A stretch of 5,833 nt of DNA, taken from an uncultured Chlorobiaceae bacterium (GTDB lineage Bacteria > Bacteroidota > Chlorobiia > Chlorobiales > Chlorobiaceae). Each line of letters begins with the position of its first letter. The first letter of the stretch is position 1. The stretch is taken from the NCBI GenBank assembly GCA_903838095.1, contig CAILXE010000205.1, forward strand, positions 1 through 5,833, in the 5' to 3' direction. Shown in pieces: positions 1 to 4,726 of this stretch. The notes below the pieces were generated by a model. The model was not told the DNA's origin. It saw only the letters and a list, made by a program, of their open reading frames with translations, and did no database searches. Made by a program: the position numbers and the translations under genes.

Positions 1-56
1 ACGAGATATCCATTCTCATCAGTTTCAGCACGGACACCATTGACTTCAATTGCCAT
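1..56 (-). CDS. dsrC: DsrC, sulfur-carrier protein of the Dsr system (N-terminal fragment)
   Basis: Only the first 18 codons and two further bases are in the window; the gene continues past base 1. The visible peptide is MAIEVNGVRAETDENGYL, which matches the conserved DsrC/TusE N-terminus (MAIEVNG followed by a T-D-E-x-GYL motif). The start is supported by AAAGGAG at 69-63, six bases upstream of the ATG at 56-54. In the family, DsrC is a small cytoplasmic protein whose C-terminal cysteines carry sulfur as a persulfide or trisulfide between DsrAB and the membrane complex DsrMKJOP; those cysteines lie outside the window. Placement directly after dsrN, with the TusA/rhodanese/DsrE genes upstream, supports true DsrC of the dsr operon rather than the tRNA-modification paralogue TusE. 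The long leader suggests it may also have its own promoter. Confidence 0.88.
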   Translation of the reverse strand, partial: MAIEVNGVRAETDENGYL

Positions 57-83
57 AATTTGCTCCTTTAGTTAAGATCAAAG

Positions 84-89
84 ATTATA
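84..89 (-). promoter_or_regulatory. Candidate -10 box close to dsrC
   Basis: A perfect TATAAT reads on the minus strand at 89-84. A start about seven bases downstream would leave a leader of roughly 20 bases containing the dsrC ribosome binding site. No good -35 box is seen at 16 to 18 bases, so a second sigma-70-type promoter here is only a possibility. Confidence 0.3.
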
Positions 90-147
90 TGAGGTAAAAA
101 ATTTTCACGATGAATTAATAACATGCCTGCACGATGGACCTGTGTCG

Positions 148-167
148 GTAAAATCGCATAAAATCCG
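148..167. repeat. Two 10-bp direct repeat units in the dsrC leader
   Basis: GTAAAATCGC (148-157) is followed directly by ATAAAATCCG (158-167). The core TAAAATC recurs at exactly 10 bp, about one helical turn, and the pair is flanked by TCGG (145-148) and CCGA (165-168). This could be a regulator binding site, but only two units exist and no known motif is recognised. Confidence 0.35.
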
Positions 168-186
168 ATAACCGGAAAACAAACAA

Positions 187-192
187 ATTATA
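187..192 (-). promoter_or_regulatory. Candidate upstream -10 box for dsrC
   Basis: A second perfect TATAAT reads on the minus strand at 192-187. The hexamer 17 bases upstream (ATAAGT) is a poor -35 match. An imperfect dyad at 212-194 (AGTT...AACT arms) fills the would-be spacer. If used, the transcript would have a leader of about 120 bases before dsrC. The region is AT-rich, so chance occurrence is a real alternative. Confidence 0.3.
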
Positions 193-221
193 CAGTTATG
201 TAATTAACAACTTATGCTTGA

Positions 222-240
222 TTTTTCAAATTCTGAAAAA
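222..240. repeat. AT-rich inverted repeat downstream of dsrN
   Basis: TTTTTCA (222-228) and TGAAAAA (234-240) form a perfect 7-bp stem around a 5-base loop, 36 bases past the dsrN stop. The stem has a single G:C pair and no separate T-run follows it on the minus strand, so it is at best a weak terminator or pause site between dsrN and dsrC. Confidence 0.3.
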
Positions 241-275
241 AAATATTTCACTTTTTGCCCCTCTTAACCCCGCCG

Positions 276-1679
276 TCAGCGATATCTTTTTCTTTCCGCG
301 CTGAAGTTTTCAGCCAGAGCGACAAACGTTTCAGCCCAATCCGGATTTCCGACAACATGCAGATGCGCAAATGAGGCAAACAGGTTACGGTAAAGCACTC
401 CGTCACTCCGCCCGGTAATTCCGTGTCCCCTGATAACCTCAAACTGATATGCAGATTGCGGCAACGGCTCCATCGGTCTGGAATAATGAAACTCATGCGC
501 CCTGACCCGGACATTTTTTCGAAACCAGGGCGAATCGGTTGTGCTCTTGAGATCAAGGTATCCATGCCCGACAGGAGTATCACCAAATTCGATATCAAAA
601 GGGAGAACACCGGCAAGTGCATATTTTTTGCCTTCGCAGACCGCGCTCCGACAAAGATAGATCAGACCTCCGCACTCCGCATAAACCGGCATGCCATCTT
701 CCACCCTCTCACGAACCGCCGTCAAAAGCTCCCTGTTTGAGCTCAGCAGTTCAAAGAAAGATTCCGGGAATCCTCCACCAAGATAGAGGGCATCAACATC
801 AGGCAGGGAACGTTCCCGCAGCGAGTTGATGGAGACAAGCTCAGCACCATTATTCTGTAATGCGATCAAATTGTCGGGATAGTAAAAACAGAATGCCGCA
901 TCTTTAAAAACGCCAATTTTTGCCTTTCCCTTGATGGACGTCCTCTTGCTCTCTTTCGGCTGCACCTGCATTGGCGGTGCCTGAAAACAGAGCAAGCGGA
1001 TTGCCTCCACATCACAATAACGTGCAACCCGTTCTGCCGCAGCCTGAATAAATTTCCCGGCCTCAGCCGTTTCAGCTACAGTTGTCAGTCCAAGATGACG
1101 CTCAGGAATCACCAGCTCAGGATCATAGGGAATTGCGCCAAGCACCGGCACCCTGCAATAATACTCAATTGCCTTTTTCTGCTTTTCTGCCTGCCTTGAG
1201 CTTTTGACCTGATTTAAAATCACTCCCTTGATATTGGCATTCGGCGGCATCGCCTGCATGCCCAGAACCAGCGCTGCAATTCCTCTGTTTGTTTTTCTGG
1301 CATCAACAACCAGCAACACCGGAGCTTCAAGCAAAAGGGCCAGAGCCGCGCTACTGTCAGAACCATCAAGAGAGAGTCCATCATGCAAGCCATGATTTCC
1401 TTCAATCAGTGCAATACTTTGCTCTTCACAGTCGCAATGTGACGTAAACGATGCAAGGCACTCTTTGCGCCCCATAAGGTAAGGATCAAGATTCCAGCAC
1501 TCGCTGCCACTCGCAGCCCTGTGCCACATAGGATCGATATAGTCCGGCCCTTTCTTGAAACTTCTGACGGACACGCCCTGAGAGGCAAAACAAGAGAGCA
1601 GACCAAGGCTTACCATTGTCTTGCCTGCACTTTTGTGAGCAGCCGATATCATCAGACGAGGCAAGTGCACCAAATCCAT
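276..1679 (-). CDS. dsrN: DsrN, cobyrinate a,c-diamide synthase-like siroheme amidase
   Basis: The product is a 467-residue protein of the CbiA/CobB family, close to the usual family length. The N-terminal half is an ATP-dependent amidoligase domain: P-loop-like SAAHKSAGKT (12-21), FKKGPDYIDP (41-50) and EGNHGLHDG (93-101), where CbiA proteins have an EGxxGLxDG motif. The C-terminal half is a type-3 glutamine amidotransferase domain: LGGGFPE (300-306), AECGG with presumed nucleophile Cys336, and FAHLH with presumed catalytic His439/His441. Cobyrinate a,c-diamide synthase has the same architecture, so sequence alone does not exclude a cobalamin role. The position between tusA and dsrC argues for DsrN, which in sulfur oxidisers amidates siroheme to the siro(heme)amide cofactor of DsrAB. 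The start is supported by GGAG at 1688-1685, five bases upstream. No catalytic residue appears missing. Confidence 0.9.
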   Translation of the reverse strand: MDLVHLPRLMISAAHKSAGKTMVSLGLLSCFASQGVSVRSFKKGPDYIDPMWHRAASGSECWNLDPYLMGRKECLASFTSHCDCEEQSIALIEGNHGLHDGLSLDGSDSSAALALLLEAPVLLVVDARKTNRGIAALVLGMQAMPPNANIKGVILNQVKSSRQAEKQKKAIEYYCRVPVLGAIPYDPELVIPERHLGLTTVAETAEAGKFIQAAAERVARYCDVEAIRLLCFQAPPMQVQPKESKRTSIKGKAKIGVFKDAAFCFYYPDNLIALQNNGAELVSINSLRERSLPDVDALYLGGGFPESFFELLSSNRELLTAVRERVEDGMPVYAECGGLIYLCRSAVCEGKKYALAGVLPFDIEFGDTPVGHGYLDLKSTTDSPWFRKNVRVRAHEFHYSRPMEPLPQSAYQFEVIRGHGITGRSDGVLYRNLFASFAHLHVVGNPDWAETFVALAENFSAERKRYR

Positions 1680-1693
1680 TACATCTCCGACCT

Positions 1694-1713
1694 GCCCTCC
1701 CCAGGAAGAGGGC
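1694..1713. repeat. GC-rich hairpin between tusA and dsrN
   Basis: GCCCTC (1694-1699) and GAGGGC (1708-1713) form a perfect 6-bp, mostly G:C stem with an 8-base loop, within the 73-base gap between tusA and dsrN. On the minus strand it ends just before the dsrN ribosome binding site and is not followed by a T-run. It therefore looks like a translational or mRNA-stability element rather than a terminator. Confidence 0.4.
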
Positions 1714-1752
1714 TGTTGTTAACCACCAGCTTACACAAGAAAAAAGGAACCC

Positions 1753-1989
1753 TTACTTCTTTTTGATAAAGAAGGTATGAACACTAGACTCCTCGGTATG
1801 AGCAACAAGCTCATGACCGGTACGATTTGCCCACGAAGCCATATCATTCACGGAACCGGGGTCGGTAGCCGTCATCTTCAGAATCTCGCCACTGTTCAGA
1901 GAATCAATCGCTTTTTTTGTCTTCAGAATCGGTAAAGGACAATTCAGGCCTTCACAATTCAGCTCCATATTGCTCACCATTTCACTCAT
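1753..1989 (-). CDS. tusA: TusA family sulfur-carrier protein
   Basis: The product has 78 residues, the normal TusA size, and is a cytoplasmic two-layer alpha/beta protein by family. The signature is complete: LNCEGLNCPLPILKTKKA (10-27) contains the CPxP motif with the presumed persulfide-bearing Cys17 (CPLP, 17-20). It is followed by the conserved ATDPGSVNDMASW stretch (41-53) and GHEL (58-61). A second cysteine, Cys12, precedes the active one. TusA accepts sulfane sulfur from a rhodanese or DsrE-type protein and hands it on; in sulfur oxidisers the acceptor is thought to be DsrEFH and then DsrC. The start at 1989 has AGAGG six bases upstream; Met4 and Met8 are possible alternatives. The rhodanese gene ends 55 bases upstream and dsrN starts 73 bases downstream, so co-transcription is likely. 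Confidence 0.95.
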   Translation of the reverse strand: MSEMVSNMELNCEGLNCPLPILKTKKAIDSLNSGEILKMTATDPGSVNDMASWANRTGHELVAHTEESSVHTFFIKKK

Positions 1990-2044
1990 AAATAACCTCT
2001 GGATTTATAATATTGTAATACTTCTTTAAACTGGTCAGCTCTTG

Positions 2045-2512
2045 CTACGCTTTCGGAGCCATTTGATCATGCCGCAGCTTAACGGTAAAATAATCATCAG
2101 CGACGTCAGGTTCAACCATGTTTCCAGCACGATTCCAGAGCGGTTCTTCGTAATCGTTCCATCCCCTCAAGCCTGTCCGAAGAGAGACCGCTTGCTCATA
2201 GCCAAGCAACTGCATCGTCCTGACGGCAAGAGCACTGCGATGACCTGAGCGGCAAACCACGACAATGTCACGCTTTCTGGCTTTCACCAGCTCAGAAACC
2301 GTCTCCTCATAATCCCACTCACACGCCGATTCAAGAATCCCGCGTGGAACGTTGATTGACCCCCTGATATGCAAGGTATCAAACTCGTAGGGCTCACGGA
2401 CATCAAGAATCAGGAGATCCGGCTTCTCTGCCAAAAGCGGAACAAGATCCCATGGCATTATCTCTTTAATATCAGGCAGACATTGCTGAACAAGCTCCCT
2501 ATAACTCACCAT
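2045..2512 (-). CDS. Single-domain rhodanese sulfurtransferase
   Basis: The 155-residue product has one rhodanese domain at about 15-125: LLILDVREPYEF (33-44), HIRGSINVPRG (48-58) and the active loop CRSGHR (87-92) with nucleophile Cys87, then LRTGLRGWNDYEEPLW (111-126). An intact six-residue loop of this kind fits transfer of sulfane sulfur from thiosulfate or persulfides. No signal peptide is seen, so it should be cytoplasmic. Residues 126-155 form a polar tail outside the domain. Lying between a DsrE-like gene and tusA, it is the likely first sulfur acceptor or transfer partner of TusA, equivalent to Rhd in the rhd-tusA-dsrE2 clusters of sulfur oxidisers. The ATG at 2512 lacks a clear Shine-Dalgarno sequence; the nearest purine run (AAGGAAACGG) is about 17 to 27 bases upstream. 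An in-frame stop further upstream excludes a much longer protein; Met19 is a weaker alternative start. Confidence 0.92.
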   Translation of the reverse strand: MVSYRELVQQCLPDIKEIMPWDLVPLLAEKPDLLILDVREPYEFDTLHIRGSINVPRGILESACEWDYEETVSELVKARKRDIVVVCRSGHRSALAVRTMQLLGYEQAVSLRTGLRGWNDYEEPLWNRAGNMVEPDVADDYFTVKLRHDQMAPKA

Positions 2513-2574
2513 GTTCTGATCGTTTATTGTTACCGTTTCCTTGCGGTGGCAGAGCCATGAAATCGAACGTCAAC

Positions 2575-2610
2575 AAAAAAGCACTGATTCTCTTTATCAG
2601 ATAAACAGTG
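2575..2610 (-). terminator. Weak hairpin plus T-run after the dsrE-like gene
   Basis: On the minus strand CTGAT (2600-2596) can pair with ATCAG (2589-2585), or CACTG (2610-2606) with CAGTG (2586-2582). Six T residues follow at 2580-2575. The stems are only 5 bp and overlap the stop codon of the upstream gene. Termination would be partial, which could lower rhodanese, tusA and dsrN expression relative to the dsrE-like gene. Confidence 0.4.
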
Positions 2611-3106
2611 ATATATCAGCGTCAGCAGCATACTCAAGAAAAGTTGCCGCTCCACCGTATTCTACTCCATCAATGAACTCTTCCTTCTCAAAACCAAAAA
2701 CCTCCATGGTCATCTGGCAGGCAATGAAACGAACACCAAACTCCTGGCACATGCTCCGAAGTTGTTCGATGGTGGCAACCCCTTTCTGCTTGAACGTCTC
2801 TTTCATCATCATGGTTGCCATAGAATCGAAGCCCGGCATGTTTCCTGAAATAACGTTTGGAATCTGCCAGTTAATCGACTTGAAATCCTTGTTGCCAAAA
2901 GGCATTTTCATGGGCATTGCCGGGTTACTGTGAGGAGAGACTTTCGCGTCAATCTCCTTTTTCAGCAATGGCAACCCATAAAAAGTAAAGAAAATAACCG
3001 CTTCCATATCCATGGCGGCAGCAGTGGATGCAAGAATAAACGGAGGGTATCCCCAATCGAGTGTCCCCTGTGATGCGATGATTGCGAGTTTTTTGGTATC
3101 CGACAT
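2597..3106 (-). CDS. DsrE2/DsrE3-like sulfurtransferase (DsrE/DsrF/DsrH-like family)
   Basis: The product has 169 residues, the size of stand-alone DsrE2/DsrE3-type proteins and longer than DsrE/F/H subunits. The N-terminus KKLAIIASQGTLDW (5-18) starts an alpha/beta fold; AVIFFTFYGLPLLKK (36-50) matches the family's FFTFxGLxLL region. A Met-rich stretch (89-101, NMPGFDSMATMMM) precedes CQEFGVRFIACQMTMEVFG (120-138) with Cys120 and Cys130, and the C-terminus GVEYGGAATFLEYA (147-160) is typical. In the family a conserved cysteine holds persulfide sulfur exchanged with TusA. No signal peptide is present; the Met-rich hydrophobic part might contact a membrane. The start has GAGGA with eight-base spacing. 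It is the first gene after the terminator/promoter pair and lies 84 bases from the rhodanese gene. Assignment to subgroup DsrE2 or DsrE3 would need a phylogeny. Confidence 0.88.
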   Translation of the reverse strand: MSDTKKLAIIASQGTLDWGYPPFILASTAAAMDMEAVIFFTFYGLPLLKKEIDAKVSPHSNPAMPMKMPFGNKDFKSINWQIPNVISGNMPGFDSMATMMMKETFKQKGVATIEQLRSMCQEFGVRFIACQMTMEVFGFEKEEFIDGVEYGGAATFLEYAADADISLFI

Positions 3107-3200
3107 GGTTGTGATCCTCGATTATGCTTTCACGAAAAAATAATACCCATAGACTATGCACCCAAGCTTCGCCCAGGTAAAAACACTACATCCTTTTCTG

Positions 3201-3229
3201 ATTATATAACTATTCAGAAATATAAGCAA
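3201..3229 (-). promoter_or_regulatory. Promoter for the dsrE-like/rhodanese/tusA/dsrN operon
   Basis: The minus strand reads TTGCTT (3229-3224), exactly 17 bases, then a perfect TATAAT (3206-3201). The -35 box matches three of six consensus bases. The site lies just downstream of the terminator of the preceding operon and about 100 bases upstream of the DsrE-like start, giving a leader of roughly 88 bases. The correct spacing and position make this the best promoter candidate in the window. Confidence 0.6.
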
Positions 3230-3233
3230 GAGC

Positions 3234-3259
3234 AAAAAAAAGCAAGGTTGCTCTTTTTT
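3234..3259 (-). terminator. Intrinsic terminator of the soeA-tauE operon
   Basis: On the minus strand A6-G-A-GCAACCTTGC-T8 folds with AGCAA/TTGCT at the core, extended by A:T pairs and one G:T, and ends in a run of eight T (3241-3234). It lies 73 bases past the last gene of the upstream operon. On the plus strand the same element (AAGAGCA/TGCTCTT plus T6) could also stop transcription, but no plus-strand gene is seen. Confidence 0.7.
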
Positions 3260-3332
3260 CACACCTTCTGGTACTCAAGCATCAATACGACGGATTCCAC
3301 TGGTTACTCGTACACGAACAGTTCCTGGAGAG

Positions 3333-3746
3333 TCAATGGCCGCCAGAAATTATTCCGGTTGCCGCAAAAACAAGAACAAGTACCTGCAGAATCGTAATCA
3401 TGGTATAAATGCGATCTTTCTCTTTCAAAAAAAGAGGGATAATGACGACGAGACACATCATCGTTACCGATGACAGATAGACGATTGACGCGTAGCTCAG
3501 AACATCACCCCTGCCTAATTGAGTGATCCAGTCCCATCCAGAAGGAACCGGAACAACCTTGTGGAATTCAGCCGCCCGAAGATGCCATTGCATGGCGATC
3601 TCCGCCGGAGAGACTGCTGCGGGAAGCAACTGAAAGACATAGATCAGATAACCTGCGACAACAAAAATAATTCCCAGAGTCGAGGTCCAGGAAAGTACCG
3701 TTGCATAGGTCAACTGTACCTTGTTCGCGTGAAGTTGTTCTTTCAT
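3333..3746 (-). CDS. Small three-helix membrane protein, DUF1634-like partner of TauE
   Basis: With the ATG at 3746 the product has 137 residues; an in-frame TTG at 3770 would give 145 and overlap the permease stop by 11 bases. In the 145-residue numbering there are three hydrophobic segments: about 21-48 (TYATVLSWTSTLGIIFVVAG...), 91-115 (VLSYASIVYLSSVTMMCLVV...) and 121-142. A polar region of about 40 residues joins the first two. Layout, length and position immediately after a TauE/SafE gene fit the DUF1634 membrane protein family, which often neighbours such permeases; this is recognition by pattern only. AAAAGGA (3778-3772) is too close to the TTG and rather far from the ATG, so translation may be coupled to the permease. 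Its function is unknown; an accessory role for the permease is inferred from adjacency. The gene is followed by a strong terminator. Confidence 0.75.
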   Translation of the reverse strand: MKEQLHANKVQLTYATVLSWTSTLGIIFVVAGYLIYVFQLLPAAVSPAEIAMQWHLRAAEFHKVVPVPSGWDWITQLGRGDVLSYASIVYLSSVTMMCLVVIIPLFLKEKDRIYTMITILQVLVLVFAATGIISGGH

Positions 3747-3759
3747 GGTATTGTAATCA

Positions 3760-4716
3760 TCAAATTCCAAATCCTTTTAAAAGAGCCCTCAGTCCTGCCG
3801 CTGCCAAAAGCGCAATAACAAGCCGTCTGACAACACTGGTATGGACCTTTGTCAGCAATTTTGCGCCAATTTTGGTACCAATCATCATGCCGGCAATTGA
3901 TGGAACAGCAATCAGAGGGAGTACGGCTCCCTTGTGCAGATAGACCCATGCTGCTGCCGTATCATTGACAGAGAGCACAAAAATACTTGTCGCTACTGAC
4001 ACTCTCAATGGAACACCAAGCACAAGGTTGAAAACCGGCACATTCGCCCATCCGGCACCAAGCCCGAACATCCCGGCCATAAAGCCAATGACAATAAAAA
4101 GAAGGATGCCCACCGGCGTTCGATGGATCTGCCAACTGACATCTTTTTTTAGCTGTTCGTCGTAATAGATGCCATAGATATGCAATATTTTGGAAAGCGT
4201 ATCTGGTTCAGATATCTCGGGATATGCTGAATTTTTGGATAACAGCATAATCAGTGAAATACCGAGAATAGTCACTCCAAGCGAGAGCTGCACGACCTTT
4301 TCCGGCATCGCAAGCCCGACCATAGCCCCGCCAATTGAGCTTATGGAGGCAATCAGCGCCATCGAAAGAGCAAGTTTGAGATTTGCCAGCCCCTTTTTCA
4401 GCAAGGGCGAACCTGCAGAGAGCGCGCCTGAAAGCGCCACGAGAAGTCCTGCTCCACGGACAAAGTCGATGTGAAAAGGGAAAAAGCTGCTCACAATCGG
4501 AACAAACAGCACCCCACCACCAACTCCTCCAATAACGGCAACAATACCAAGGAAAAAACAGAACACGAAGAGCGCAATCTCCCAAACCCACCATGGTGTC
4601 GGCACAGCAGCAACTGGCTGGGCAGCAAAAGCTGCTGTTGGAACAACAAGCAGCAGGGCTACCAGCATGGTAAGCAAAAAGAAGAAACCTTTTGCAGGAA
4701 AAGCTCTTTGATTCAT
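3760..4716 (-). CDS. TauE/SafE-family permease, probable sulfite/organosulfonate exporter
   Basis: From the ATG at 4716 the product has 318 residues; an upstream ATG at 4758 gives 332 and overlaps the soeA-like gene by 32 bases. I prefer 4716 because the protein then starts with a normal N-terminal signal/anchor: MNQRAFPAKG, a hydrophobic core FFFLLTMLVALLLVV, and a possible AFA cleavage site. Neither start has a strong ribosome binding site. The duplicated TauE layout is clear: GGVGGGV (63-69) in the first half and GLGAGW (218-223) in the second, with about eight membrane segments after the N-terminal one. A cytoplasmic-looking polar loop of about 40 residues (roughly 161-201, YPEISEPDTLSK to SWQIHRTP) separates the halves. 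Family members export sulfite, sulfoacetate and related anions; next to a sulfite-type molybdoenzyme, sulfite is the likeliest substrate. Confidence 0.88.
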   Translation of the reverse strand: MNQRAFPAKGFFFLLTMLVALLLVVPTAAFAAQPVAAVPTPWWVWEIALFVFCFFLGIVAVIGGVGGGVLFVPIVSSFFPFHIDFVRGAGLLVALSGALSAGSPLLKKGLANLKLALSMALIASISSIGGAMVGLAMPEKVVQLSLGVTILGISLIMLLSKNSAYPEISEPDTLSKILHIYGIYYDEQLKKDVSWQIHRTPVGILLFIVIGFMAGMFGLGAGWANVPVFNLVLGVPLRVSVATSIFVLSVNDTAAAWVYLHKGAVLPLIAVPSIAGMMIGTKIGAKLLTKVHTSVVRRLVIALLAAAGLRALLKGFGI

Positions 4717-4726
4717 AGCTGTAGAC

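Noticed and set aside
248..622. Minus-strand open frame of 124 codons
   Set aside because: It is an out-of-frame shadow of the dsrN C-terminal domain, whose motifs are intact in the main frame.
423..740. Plus-strand open frame of 105 codons
   Set aside because: It lies entirely antisense to dsrN, and its translation shows no recognisable domain. The dsrN frame explains the region.
276..1679. Cobalamin-biosynthesis cbiA/cobB instead of dsrN
   Set aside because: The architecture is shared, but the gene sits between tusA and dsrC with no other cobalamin gene nearby, so DsrN is the better reading. It remains a possibility at low weight.
1711..1730. Palindrome around GTTAAC with GCTG/CAGC arms in the tusA-dsrN gap
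   Set aside because: The arms contain mismatches, and the stem competes with the better GCCCTC/GAGGGC hairpin beside it.
1990..2044. AT-rich gap between rhodanese and tusA as a tusA promoter
   Set aside because: TATTAT/ATATTATAAAT-like strings occur, but no -35 box is found at correct spacing; the composition alone explains them.
2568..2573. TTGACG on the minus strand upstream of the rhodanese gene, as a -35 box
   Set aside because: No acceptable -10 box occurs 15 to 19 bases downstream; the hexamer at 17 bases is GCCACC.
2949..3161. Minus-strand open frame of 70 codons overlapping the DsrE-like start
   Set aside because: It overlaps the conserved N-terminus of the DsrE-like gene in another frame, and its product resembles nothing known.
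4208..4594. Minus-strand open frame of 128 codons
   Set aside because: It is an out-of-frame reading of the TauE gene, rich in Trp, Cys and Arg and lacking membrane-protein character.
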